A stretch of DNA of 64,000 bases, taken from contig CALCQO010000002.1 in NCBI GenBank assembly GCA_937894675.1, forward strand, positions 1-64,000. Direction: 5' to 3'. The translations under genes and the position numbers were made by a program. This document shows, piece after piece, positions 37,366 to 45,547 of this stretch. Each line of letters opens with the position of its first letter. Position 1 is the stretch's first letter. The notes below the pieces were generated by a model. The model had not been told where the DNA came from. It saw only the letters and a list, made by a program, of their open reading frames with translations, and did not search any database. Origin of the DNA: an uncultured Clostridia bacterium. Its GTDB lineage: Bacteria; Bacillota; Clostridia; Christensenellales; Aristaeellaceae.

Positions 37366-38142
37366 TTATCGAACCAGATAACCTCCATCAACCGTTAATA
37401 TGTGGCCATTGACATAGTTCGCCGCGGGGCTCGCTAAAAAAACCACTGCGCCCATTAAATCCGCAATATTTCCCCAATGGCCTGCAGGAATATGATCCTT
37501 AATCTTGTTGTAACGTTTTTCATCTTTGCTGGAGTCCGCCGCAAGGGCTGTGTCAAAGTAACCGGGAGCAATCCCGTTGACTTGGATATTATGCGGAGCC
37601 AGCTCATCACAGTATGCCTTTGTTAAACCCGCGATACCGTGTTTTGTGGCTGCATAGGCAACCGATCTTTGTCCGCCTAAAAACGAGAAGAGAGAACAAA
37701 TATTAATAATCTTTCCCTGCCGCCTGGGCACCATTACTTTTGCGGCTTCATAACTCATTTCAAAAGCCGCTGACAGGTTTACCGCTACCATGGGATCCCA
37801 TTTTGTTTTATCAAACTCAAGAACATCCGCGATCAGGCAAATACCTGCACAGTTCACCAGGATATCCACGCTGCCATAGGCCGAAACACAGTTTTCTACA
37901 ACCTTCCCCGGTATGCCTTCCTGTGTAATATCCATATGTACGGCATGATACTTTCTCCCTTCCGCCTCTACCATTTTTTTTGTTGCACCATTGTCTTCCA
38001 TGATGCTTGCCACAAACACATCCGCCCCCGCTTTGGCCAACGCGACACTAAACGCGCTGCCCAAACCGCTGTTACCCCCAGTTACAATTGCTGCCTTGCC
38101 CTTCAACGAGAAGCAATCCATGGAAAAATCAGCTATGTTCAT
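37366..38142 (-). CDS. Short-chain dehydrogenase/reductase, KduD-like
   Basis: 258 residues from ATG 38142 (GAGG 6 nt upstream; the frame reaches 38169). NAD-binding TGGNSGLG, NNAG equivalent NCAG, catalytic Ser plus YAATK (Tyr/Lys), C-terminal NGHILTVDGGYLVR. Interconverts a hydroxyl and a ketone on a sugar or sugar acid. First gene of the six-gene operon, transcribed away from the IclR gene under the palindromic operator. Confidence 0.9.
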   Translation of the reverse strand: MNIADFSMDCFSLKGKAAIVTGGNSGLGSAFSVALAKAGADVFVASIMEDNGATKKMVEAEGRKYHAVHMDITQEGIPGKVVENCVSAYGSVDILVNCAGICLIADVLEFDKTKWDPMVAVNLSAAFEMSYEAAKVMVPRRQGKIINICSLFSFLGGQRSVAYAATKHGIAGLTKAYCDELAPHNIQVNGIAPGYFDTALAADSSKDEKRYNKIKDHIPAGHWGNIADLMGAVVFLASPAANYVNGHILTVDGGYLVR

Positions 38143-38286
38143 GATTACCTCTTTCCCTTGACAATCCATTTGCTTTTAGCGATAATACATTCGTTCATAT
38201 TATGAACATTTTATTCCAATTTTCTCAATGGCTTGATTATATCAAATATACAACCATTGTCAATGTATCCAGGAGGTATAACTTGC
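38143..38286. promoter_or_regulatory. Divergent control region with IclR-type operator 1 and -10 box
   Basis: On the minus strand a 15-bp perfect palindrome GTTCATAATATGAAC (38193-38207) is followed by 5 bp and then TATTAT (38182-38187), the likely -10 of the SDR operon. There is no good -35 hexamer, because the palindrome occupies the -18 to -32 zone. The identical layout recurs at 42747-42772. Confidence 0.75.
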
Positions 38287-39099
38287 ATGTTGACACATGA
38301 AGTTAAAGAAAAAGCATTACCTCAAGCCGGCGAAGGTAGTGTTCAGTCCGTCACCCGGGCATTAAGCCTGCTGAAAATTATTGCGTCTGAACGCAATCCC
38401 GCATCGTTAGCCATACTGATAAAACGTTCAGGTTTGAATCGAACCACTGTATGGAGATTACTAAGCACCCTGGAGCATGAAGGTTTCGTTGTGCGTTTGC
38501 CTTCCTCTAAGAGTTATGCCCTAGGCTATTCCGCCATGCAGCTATGCCACCATTCCCGTCAGCAATACGAGCCTCTTATCCGTATATGCCGCCCTTTCCT
38601 GGAAAGGATTCGCGAAGATACCAACGAAACGTCTTTGTTGTCCGTTCCATATAACGACATGCTTCTCTGTGTAGATCAGGTAAACTCCCATCAGGTTATT
38701 CGTTTGAAAAACTACATCAACAGTCTGTCGCCGCTGTATTGCACATCCAATGGAAAGCTTTATCTCGGATATCTTGAGGAAGATGAACTATTCACAATGG
38801 TCAGCGAGAACCTACCTCAACTCACGGAGTATACAATCACAAACCGGGATGAATTAATTCAGGAGGTTAAAAGGAGTTATCAACAAGGGTATGGGGTAAC
38901 GGAGAGCGAGTACAATACATCCGAAAACGCCATTTCCTGCGCTTTGGAACAGAATGGACAGCCCATTGCTTTCATTACCGTTAGCGGCCCATCCTTTCGC
39001 TTTTCCCGAGGAAGCATGATTCGTTATGCTCCAAAATTGCTGCAACTTCGGGATGACATACAAAATATGCTGAATGATTTTCTACAGGTTTCAATATAA
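38287..39099 (+). CDS. IclR-family transcriptional regulator
   Basis: 270 residues from ATG 38287 (AGGAGG 10 nt upstream; the frame extends to 38233 upstream of it). Winged HTH (SVQSVTRALSLLKIIASERNPASLAILIKRSGLNRTTVWRLLSTLEHEGFV) and IclR effector domain (PFLERIREDTNETSLLSVPYNDMLLCVDQV, PLYCTSNGKLYLGYL, GYGVTESEYNTSENAISCAL, ITVSGPSFRFS). Divergent from the six-enzyme operon and convergent with the OpuC-type operon. The shared palindrome implies that it controls both. Confidence 0.94.
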   Translation: MLTHEVKEKALPQAGEGSVQSVTRALSLLKIIASERNPASLAILIKRSGLNRTTVWRLLSTLEHEGFVVRLPSSKSYALGYSAMQLCHHSRQQYEPLIRICRPFLERIREDTNETSLLSVPYNDMLLCVDQVNSHQVIRLKNYINSLSPLYCTSNGKLYLGYLEEDELFTMVSENLPQLTEYTITNRDELIQEVKRSYQQGYGVTESEYNTSENAISCALEQNGQPIAFITVSGPSFRFSRGSMIRYAPKLLQLRDDIQNMLNDFLQVSI

Positions 39100-39116
39100 T
39101 ACTGTGATAATCAGGA

Positions 39117-39168
39117 AAAAGGGTTGTTATTGATATATCTCGCTGATGTACACAATAACAACCCTTTT
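39117..39168. terminator. Bidirectional terminator between IclR and OpuC-type binding-protein genes
   Basis: Perfect 16-bp stem AAAAGGGTTGTTATTG/CAATAACAACCCTTTT with a 20-nt loop. A-run on one side and T-run on the other in both directions. Serves both convergent genes. Confidence 0.92.
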
Positions 39169-39191
39169 CACACATGATCCGGTTCTGTCTA

Positions 39192-40085
39192 TTACTTGAT
39201 GAAGCCTTCATCTAACAACCAGGCTTTTGCTACATCATAGGGCTCTTCGCCATCAATATCCACTAAGTAGTTCAAGCCAATCATCACATCATCCGTCAAT
39301 TTTTCCGATATGGGATTGAGAATGTCTGCAATTTGCGGATAAGCCTCCAAAATATCTGTTCTGACGCTTGGGGCCGCATTATAGATCGGGAAGAAGTTTT
39401 TATCATCCTTCAATAATGTTAAATTATTCGCCTTGATACGGGAATCAGTCGCAAACACCATGCCTACCTGCGCCTGATTGTTCTTTAACGCTTGGAATAC
39501 AATACCCATGTCCATCGTTACAATATCAGCGCCAAAGTCTGTCCCATACATTTCTACCAAACCAGGTAGTCCATCGGGACGCACCGTGAACTCATGATCC
39601 GCCGCGAGGACAAGCTTGCCGGGGTTGGCTTTTAAGTACGCGCCCAACTCGCTGTAGGAAGTGATGCCTGTTTCAGCAACCAGCGCTTCGGGCATAACCA
39701 GTGCATAGGTGTTGTTCAAGGGTGCCCAGTTCAACCAAGTAATCCCATTCGCCAGATCAGCATCGCGAACTTTCTCATAGGTCTGCTGCGAGTCCGGAAT
39801 CAATTCAGCTTCTCCGAGTAAAACAACCCAAGCTGTTCCCGTGTATTCCCAATACATTCCAAACTCGCCTGCTTCCAATGCTTTCCGGCAGGTATCCGAA
39901 CCTGCCACATTTGTTTTATCCTCTACCGGAATGCCATTGTTTTCCAGCGCGATCAGCGCAAGTTGCCCTAAAATCAGTTGTTCGGTAAAATCCTTCGACC
40001 CCACTTTAACTACCGGTTCTTGTGCCGAGGCACCCATCGTCACGAGCATCAAGGTACACAGAAAAATAGCAACAATCCTCTTCAT
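39192..40085 (-). CDS. OpuC/OsmX-type osmoprotectant-like binding protein
   Basis: 297 residues from ATG 40085 (GGAGG 8 nt upstream). Sec signal ending GASA-Q with no lipobox. QAT-family binding fold: VKVGSKDFTEQLILGQLALIALENNG, EAGEFGMYWEYTGTAW, ALVMPEALVAETGITSYSEL, VFATDSRIKANNLTLLKDD. Known members bind quaternary amines such as betaine, choline or carnitine. Here the gene sits in a catabolic regulon, so the ligand may be a carbon source carrying a positive charge rather than an osmolyte. Last gene of its operon. Confidence 0.92.
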   Translation of the reverse strand: MKRIVAIFLCTLMLVTMGASAQEPVVKVGSKDFTEQLILGQLALIALENNGIPVEDKTNVAGSDTCRKALEAGEFGMYWEYTGTAWVVLLGEAELIPDSQQTYEKVRDADLANGITWLNWAPLNNTYALVMPEALVAETGITSYSELGAYLKANPGKLVLAADHEFTVRPDGLPGLVEMYGTDFGADIVTMDMGIVFQALKNNQAQVGMVFATDSRIKANNLTLLKDDKNFFPIYNAAPSVRTDILEAYPQIADILNPISEKLTDDVMIGLNYLVDIDGEEPYDVAKAWLLDEGFIK

Positions 40086-40105
40086 TCTCAAAACCTCCAT
40101 ATATT

Positions 40106-40124
40106 TGCACCCTTTCGGGTTGCA
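40106..40124 (-). promoter_or_regulatory. Small hairpin just upstream of the binding-protein ribosome site
   Basis: On the minus strand TGCAACCCGAAAGGGTGCA forms a 7-bp stem with one bulged A and a GAAA loop, 20 bp before the start codon. May protect the mRNA or tune translation of the last gene. Confidence 0.3.
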
Positions 40125-40163
40125 TTTACTCTTGTTCCGCCATGGGACTGATATTGTAAAAAA

Positions 40164-40886
40164 TTATTGTGTCAGGATTCGTTCCACAACTCCAAGGATA
40201 TGATCCAGCAATAGGGCAATCAGCGACGCATATCCCGCGCCTAACAGAAGAATTTGCCATCTGTTGATGTTCTTGCCGGCAATAATAAAATCGCCTAATC
40301 CGCCGGCCCCGACATAAGCGGCAATTACAGCAGTCGCGACGTTGATGACAACCGCAGTGCGGATACCAGCCATTATGACTGGAAGCGCTATGGGCAGTTC
40401 TACAAAGAACAGTGTTCTAACCTTTGTCATTCCCATCCCAATCGCGGAATCAATGATAAATGGCGAAACACCTGTCATACCTGCTATTGTGTTATTAAGA
40501 ATTGGCAACAGGGAGTACATCCACAATGCAAAAATGGCTGTCTTAGAGCCAATACCTAAGATTCCTACAAACAGCGCTATTACCGCAAGGCTGGGGATTG
40601 TCTGTCCGACGTTGACTATTCCCACAATCAAGGACCGCACACGCTTAAACATAGGACGGGACAGCAGAATCCCCAACGGAACTGAAGTCGCGATAGCCAG
40701 TGAAGCCGAAACCAGGATGAGATAGAAATGCTGGCGCACCATTTTAAAAATCAAAGGCAAAGACAAATAATTGGACACAATGGTATCAACAGGATATGTC
40801 AGCACATAGTATCCATAACCTATAGACAGGGCAATAATGATGATTGGTAAAATGAAATCATTGATTGTGATTTTTTTTGTTTCCAT
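40164..40886 (-). CDS. OpuC-type ABC permease subunit 2
   Basis: 240 residues, about 6 membrane helices, with the BPD_transp_1 EAA-like loop (GIRTAVVINVATAVIAAYVGAGGLGDFI). ATG 40886 abuts the ATPase stop; GTG at 40889 would overlap it by 4 nt. Pairs with the first permease gene of the operon, as OpuCD pairs with OpuCB. Confidence 0.92.
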   Translation of the reverse strand: METKKITINDFILPIIIIALSIGYGYYVLTYPVDTIVSNYLSLPLIFKMVRQHFYLILVSASLAIATSVPLGILLSRPMFKRVRSLIVGIVNVGQTIPSLAVIALFVGILGIGSKTAIFALWMYSLLPILNNTIAGMTGVSPFIIDSAIGMGMTKVRTLFFVELPIALPVIMAGIRTAVVINVATAVIAAYVGAGGLGDFIIAGKNINRWQILLLGAGYASLIALLLDHILGVVERILTQ

Positions 40887-41995
40887 CACTGCACCGCTTC
40901 AAACAAGTCCGTCATTGTAATGAATGATAACGCTCTCCCTTCATCATCCACCACAAAAACTCCACGCTCTCCTGTGTTGAACAATACACCAAGGGCATCA
41001 AAAAGCGTTTTGTTCTGATGAATTGTAAGGGGCGGGGTAACAATGCGATCCAGTAACGGCGTGCTGTCGCCTCTGTCATACTTAAACAGGGGGATGTATC
41101 CGAGCGGGGTTTTCTCCTCCCCTGCAATTCCAACAATCTGATGTGTGGATAACCGCTCATTCTGCGCGATTCTCTCGATCAAAGTTTCCTCATCCCCTGG
41201 CAGATTATAAATAGGGCTGTTGACCTGCTGCTCCCCGCAGGTAATTAGTGAGAGCCTCTTCAGAATTCGGTTTTCTCCAACCAGGTTCTCAACAAACTTA
41301 TTCACAGGCGCTGTTAGAATCTCATGAGGTGTTCCGTACTGAACAACTTTTCCATCCTGCATAACAGCAATTTTGTCGCCCATTTTCATCGCTTCATCAA
41401 TATCATGTGTAACAAAAACAATCGTTTTTTTAATACGCGCTTGTATATCCAGGAATTCATTCTGCAATTTCGCGCGGGTAATGGGATCCAACGCGCCAAA
41501 GGGCTCGTCCATCAACATAATGGGAGGGTCTGCTGCTAATGCTCTGGCAACACCAACCCTTTGTTTTTGGCCGCCTGATAGGGACGAAGGTTTTTTCTTA
41601 GCATACTGTTCATAGTCTAAATCCACCAAACCCATCAATTCCCGTACCCGCTCTTGGATACGATTCTTATCCCATTTTAACTCTATGGGCACGGTAGCTA
41701 TGTTCTTCTCAATCGTATAATGGGGAAATAGCCCCGTCTCCTGGATAACATATCCAATTCCCAACCTTAGTTTGATGGGATCCACTGAATGGATATCCTG
41801 ATCAGCTACCAGTATTCTTCCCTCTGTTAAGTCGATAAGCCGATTAATCATCCGCATAGTTGTCGTTTTACCGCATCCGGACGCGCCGACAAGCACGCAT
41901 ATCTCCCCTTTTTCAATGTGGAGATTTAAATCCTGGACAACCGCCTTATCACTTCCCGGGTATACTTTTGTCACATTTTCTATTTTTATCATCAT
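40886..41995 (-). CDS. OpuCA-type ABC ATPase with C-terminal CBS region
   Basis: 369 residues. ABC domain: Walker A GASGCGKTTT, signature SLSGGQKQRVGVARAL, Walker B IMLMDEPFGALDP, His of FVTHDIDEA. Residues from about 245 on are a diverged CBS-pair region ending ERGVFVVDDEGRALSFITMTDLFEAVQ. In OpuA/OpuC transporters the CBS region senses ionic strength and/or c-di-AMP. ATG 41995 or 41992 follows GAGG. Confidence 0.93.
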   Translation of the reverse strand: MMIKIENVTKVYPGSDKAVVQDLNLHIEKGEICVLVGASGCGKTTTMRMINRLIDLTEGRILVADQDIHSVDPIKLRLGIGYVIQETGLFPHYTIEKNIATVPIELKWDKNRIQERVRELMGLVDLDYEQYAKKKPSSLSGGQKQRVGVARALAADPPIMLMDEPFGALDPITRAKLQNEFLDIQARIKKTIVFVTHDIDEAMKMGDKIAVMQDGKVVQYGTPHEILTAPVNKFVENLVGENRILKRLSLITCGEQQVNSPIYNLPGDEETLIERIAQNERLSTHQIVGIAGEEKTPLGYIPLFKYDRGDSTPLLDRIVTPPLTIHQNKTLFDALGVLFNTGERGVFVVDDEGRALSFITMTDLFEAVQ

Positions 41996-42028
41996 GAACC
42001 TCTATTGCCGCATTTTCCAGTAAGGGTT

Positions 42029-42661
42029 TTAACGAATCATACCTTCTGCTTTCTTCTGCAGGATTTGCATTAGCTTATCAACAATTATTGTTATCAATGC
42101 TATCAACAGCGCCCCTGTTAAAATCATATTATTATTACCCCTGTTGATGCCTTGAAAGATATATTCTCCAAGCCCTCCAGCACCAATATAGGCGGCTATC
42201 GCCCCCAGACCTATCCCCATAACCACAGAGGTCCTAACTCCCGCAAAAATCACAGGCAATGCAAGGGGAAATTTAATTTTTAGTGTAATGCCCAAACCAG
42301 TCATTCCCATTCCCACCGCGCTTGAGATAACAGCCGGATCAATGTTTGTCAGCCCCACATAGACATTGCGAACAATTGGTAGAAGTGTATAAATGACCAA
42401 GCCTGCAATCGCAGGCTTATCGCCTATGCCTAAGAACGGAATAAGAAAGACAAATAACGCCAGACTGGGAATTGTCATCAGCATGCTGCAAAAGTAGATA
42501 ACAACCTTTGCCAATTTCTTGTTATAGGTTATCAGGTATCCAATGATTGTTCCAATAATAATAGATACCAGTAAAGCTGTAAGTACCATGGATACATGTT
42601 GGCCCAACAGTTCAAAGATTTTACTCTGCCTTTTCACTATAAAAGAAAATAATTCTAGCAT
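42029..42661 (-). CDS. OpuC-type ABC permease subunit 1
   Basis: 210 residues, 5-6 membrane helices, with the cytoplasmic loop GVRTSVVMGIGLGAIAAYIGAGGLGEYIFQG. ATG 42661 is preceded by GAGGGGGGAGGG. First gene of the four-gene importer operon (permease, ATPase, permease, binding protein), an OpuC gene order. Confidence 0.92.
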   Translation of the reverse strand: MLELFSFIVKRQSKIFELLGQHVSMVLTALLVSIIIGTIIGYLITYNKKLAKVVIYFCSMLMTIPSLALFVFLIPFLGIGDKPAIAGLVIYTLLPIVRNVYVGLTNIDPAVISSAVGMGMTGLGITLKIKFPLALPVIFAGVRTSVVMGIGLGAIAAYIGAGGLGEYIFQGINRGNNNMILTGALLIALITIIVDKLMQILQKKAEGMIR

Positions 42662-42746
42662 TCACCCTCCCCCCTCACTAGTTCATAGCAGGTTGCTGTA
42701 GGTTGATTGACTATTCCATCCATTTCATTGAGAATAGCAAAAAAGA

Positions 42747-42772
42747 AGTATACCAATGTTCACGATACGAAC
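42747..42772 (-). promoter_or_regulatory. Promoter with IclR-type operator 2 for the OpuC-type operon
   Basis: On the minus strand GTTCGTATCGTGAAC (42758-42772), 5 bp (ATTGG), then TATACT (42747-42752). Same palindrome consensus GTTCRTAWYRTGAAC and same 5-bp spacing to the -10 as upstream of the SDR operon. Confidence 0.75.
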
Positions 42773-43056
42773 ATCTTGCTTCATGTTTCCGATACATCAA
42801 TTATACATGAGCATCAAATCTTGTCAATACCAGCAGGGTAAGCAATTAGTTCTAGTGTTTCGATTGAGTATGGGTAATGATATGTGCTTCATCCGCATGT
42901 ACACCAAATTATAAAAAACATGTTTCGTGCTGATACATGGATATCATCAAGGAACATGCTTTCTGCAGGTTGGTTTTTCTGGCTTTCATTACAGAAAGCA
43001 TTTATTGAAGTTGAGCTATCATGTATTGCTTATAAAACCACCATAATTAAAATACA

Positions 43057-43102
43057 GAACATCCTGACCTGAGGAAATACGAGATATCAGGTCAGGATGT
43101 TC
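43057..43102 (-). terminator. Long perfect hairpin, likely terminator of the threonate-type operon
   Basis: 16-bp perfect stem GAACATCCTGACCTGA/TCAGGTCAGGATGTTC with a 14-nt loop, 133 bp past the SDR stop; on the minus strand it is followed by TGTATTTTAATT. Confidence 0.7.
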
Positions 43103-43234
43103 ATATTATTCTTTGATTAAAATCACAGAGCCTTTTTATAAGGATGCATTCTAAATTTATTAGCATGGAATCCAGCAATAACTGTCTGATTAAACGATAA
43201 CGAGCCTATGAATATTACCTCAGTATGTTAACTT

Positions 43235-43978
43235 CTATTCCATATAGGAGCCCCCGTTTACATTGATGGTTTGCCCGGTGATGAAGCTTGCCTGGTCGGA
43301 GGCTAGGAACAGAGTGAGCGCGGCCACTTCTTCCGGGGCGCCGACCCTGCCCAGGGGGATGCTCTTGGCGACATTGCTGCGGTATTCTTCTGTCCACTGG
43401 GAGGACATGTCCGTCAGTACCGGACCGGGGCAGACCGCATTGACGCGGATTTGGTACGGCGCGAACTCCAGCGCCCATTGGCGCGTCATGGCATTGACGG
43501 CGGCTTTTGACGCGCCGTAGCTGACAGCCGCGTTGGACTTTGCCGTTTTTGACGCGGTGGAGCTCATGTTGACGATGGATCCGCCGCCATGGGCGGCCAT
43601 ATGCTTCAATACCGCCTGGCTGACATAGAAGGTGCCGTTCAGGTTGATATCCAGCACCCGTTTCCACGCTTCGTGGGTCAGCTCCAGGGTGGGGGTTCTG
43701 TCGTTGATGCCGGCGTTGTTCACCAGCACGTCGATTTTCTGAAATTGTTCCTCAGCCAGAGCCACAAGCCGCACGGCGGTCTCCGGGTCGGCCACATCTC
43801 CCGCGCAGGGGAAACATTGCCTTCCCATGGCATGCACTTCATCGCACAGCGCGTCCAGCAGGGAAGCGTTGGTTCCGCCGACAATCAAATCCGCTCCGTT
43901 TTCCGCGAACAGGAGGGCAATGGCTTTGCCAATGCCCCGGCTGGCGCCTGTAATTATCGCTTTTTTCTCTGAAAGCAT
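43235..43978 (-). CDS. Short-chain dehydrogenase/reductase, FabG-like (threonate-type operon)
   Basis: 247 residues from ATG 43978 (GGAGAG about 10 nt upstream, just past the preceding stop). TGASRGIG cofactor motif, NNAG, catalytic Ser in MSST and YGASK, C-terminal TGQTINVNGGSY. Last gene of the 11-gene operon. Probably a sugar, sugar-acid or hydroxy-acid dehydrogenase rather than fatty-acid FabG, given its neighbours. Confidence 0.9.
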   Translation of the reverse strand: MLSEKKAIITGASRGIGKAIALLFAENGADLIVGGTNASLLDALCDEVHAMGRQCFPCAGDVADPETAVRLVALAEEQFQKIDVLVNNAGINDRTPTLELTHEAWKRVLDINLNGTFYVSQAVLKHMAAHGGGSIVNMSSTASKTAKSNAAVSYGASKAAVNAMTRQWALEFAPYQIRVNAVCPGPVLTDMSSQWTEEYRSNVAKSIPLGRVGAPEEVAALTLFLASDQASFITGQTINVNGGSYME

Positions 43979-43982
43979 GGCG

Positions 43983-45539
43983 TCAGTCTCTCCTGATTTG
44001 CTGAATGGCTGCTTTGTTCCCATCCTTGTGAAGGCGGATGGAGCACTGGTATTCCTTCCTCTGTTCCGGATAATCCACGCGGACATGGGTTCCCCTGGAC
44101 TCCTGGCGCTGCAGCGCAGCAGACGCGACCAACAGCGCCGACTGCGCCCGCTGGTGGGTCAGGGTGTCCTCAGTTGTTTCCTGAAGAATGGCTGTCAGCC
44201 TGTCGGCGGCTGCCTTCAAACCTTCCCCGGAGCGTTCCCGGTTGACATGGGTCATCAGCAACTGGCCGATTTCATCATAATATTTGTTCCTGACGGCCAG
44301 GTTGGTATGGTAGACAACCTCTTCATCTGCCGTTGCCAATGCATCAGTGCCTAACGCCATCATGCCGTCGGCCGCTAGGATACCGGAAGCCGCCGATTGG
44401 GTCGCGGCATTGCCCGCCATCCGGCAAGCACCATGCATACCGGACGCGGCTTCGCCGGCGGCAAACAACCCATTGATATTGGACATGCCCTGCAGGTCGA
44501 TTTCAATACCGCCGGAGTGGCTGTGGGCCATGGGGCCAACCTGCAGCAGTTCCTTCTTTACATCCTTGCCCGCGTTTAGAACCCGCTCGTAAAACCAGGG
44601 ATATGCTTCCAGCGTTTCCTGGGGAATCATCCGCAAATCCACATACGCGCCGCCCAGCGGCGTACCATTCCCCAGGCTGACTTCCCGCATGATGGCCTTG
44701 TTGATCAGCGTTTTCGGCGCGCCTGCTTCCCCCTGAGCCCTGTCTTTGAGCAGGAAGCGCTCCCCCTTCTCATTGAGCAGGGTAGCCCCTTCCCCCAGCA
44801 TGGCCGTGGGGCAGGGTTCCCCTCTTGCCTCCGGCGGCTCGTAGGCGACCATGGGCTCAAACTCGACAAACTCCAGATCGCTTAAGGCTGCCCCAACTTC
44901 AAAGGCCATGGCGACGCCCCGGCCATCCACATCCCCGGGGTAGGTGGAATCCGCGTACAACCTGCCGACGCCGCCCCAGGCGGCCAATATTTTATTGCTG
45001 TATATATGATAGGTGCCTTGGTTCAGCTTATCCAGCACTGTGATCCCGTAAACCTGCTGATTACGGGACAGGAGAGACACACAGGCGCAGCCGGAATAGA
45101 AACGGACGCCCCTTTCCTTCAGCCGGGGTACAAGGGCATGTACCACCGCTTCGCCTACCAGCACATCCGTGCGGCACAGGCTGCGGGGTACGGTTGAGCC
45201 GGAGCAGTGGCGCAGCAGGTATCCTTTCTCTGTCTTGGTGAACTGAACACCCCATCGTTCCATCAAATCGACAACTTCCGTTGTCAGGGACGCTGTTTTC
45301 TGCACCAACTCCCTGTTGCCGATTTCATACCCGGCGTGCAGCATATCCTCGGCATAAAGCTGGGCTGAGTCGCCGTGGGGGTTTTCCTGAAGAACCGCGT
45401 TGAAGGCGGCGATATAGGGGGTGCCGCCGTACCCATCCTCCACAATGGCGATGTCCTTTTCCCCCGCGTCCACCAAACGGCAAGCGGCTGTCAAACCGGC
45501 GATCCCGGCGCCAACAATCAAATAATCATGCTTCTTCAT
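43983..45539 (-). CDS. FAD-binding protein of the fumarate reductase/L-aspartate oxidase superfamily
   Basis: 518 residues. N-terminal dinucleotide motif IVGAGIAGLTAA, then ADSTYPGDVDGRGVAMAFEVGAAL, the GPMAHSHSGGIEID active-site strand and FAD-binding AGEAASGMHGACRMAGNA. C-terminal helical domain as in SdhA/NadB. No iron-sulfur or membrane partner gene is adjacent, and no multihaem region. Could act as a soluble 2-enoate reductase, adenylylsulfate-reductase-like dehydrogenase, or dicarboxylate oxidase. Substrate unknown; the operon suggests a four-carbon hydroxy acid derivative. Confidence 0.87.
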   Translation of the reverse strand: MKKHDYLIVGAGIAGLTAACRLVDAGEKDIAIVEDGYGGTPYIAAFNAVLQENPHGDSAQLYAEDMLHAGYEIGNRELVQKTASLTTEVVDLMERWGVQFTKTEKGYLLRHCSGSTVPRSLCRTDVLVGEAVVHALVPRLKERGVRFYSGCACVSLLSRNQQVYGITVLDKLNQGTYHIYSNKILAAWGGVGRLYADSTYPGDVDGRGVAMAFEVGAALSDLEFVEFEPMVAYEPPEARGEPCPTAMLGEGATLLNEKGERFLLKDRAQGEAGAPKTLINKAIMREVSLGNGTPLGGAYVDLRMIPQETLEAYPWFYERVLNAGKDVKKELLQVGPMAHSHSGGIEIDLQGMSNINGLFAAGEAASGMHGACRMAGNAATQSAASGILAADGMMALGTDALATADEEVVYHTNLAVRNKYYDEIGQLLMTHVNRERSGEGLKAAADRLTAILQETTEDTLTHQRAQSALLVASAALQRQESRGTHVRVDYPEQRKEYQCSIRLHKDGNKAAIQQIRRD

Positions 45540-45547
45540 TTTTTACC

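Larger units (their letters stand above)
42662..43234. other. Gene-free stretch between the IclR and threonate-type loci
   Basis: 573 bp, AT-rich. Holds the promoter/operator of the OpuC-type operon (42747-42772) and a long inverted repeat (43057-43102). A second loose element, ATGTTTCCGATACAT at about 42784, resembles the operator but lacks its symmetry. I see no gene. Confidence 0.6.

Noticed and set aside
42884..43072. 62-codon plus-strand frame
   Set aside because: No ribosome site and its end lies in the perfect hairpin at 43057-43102.
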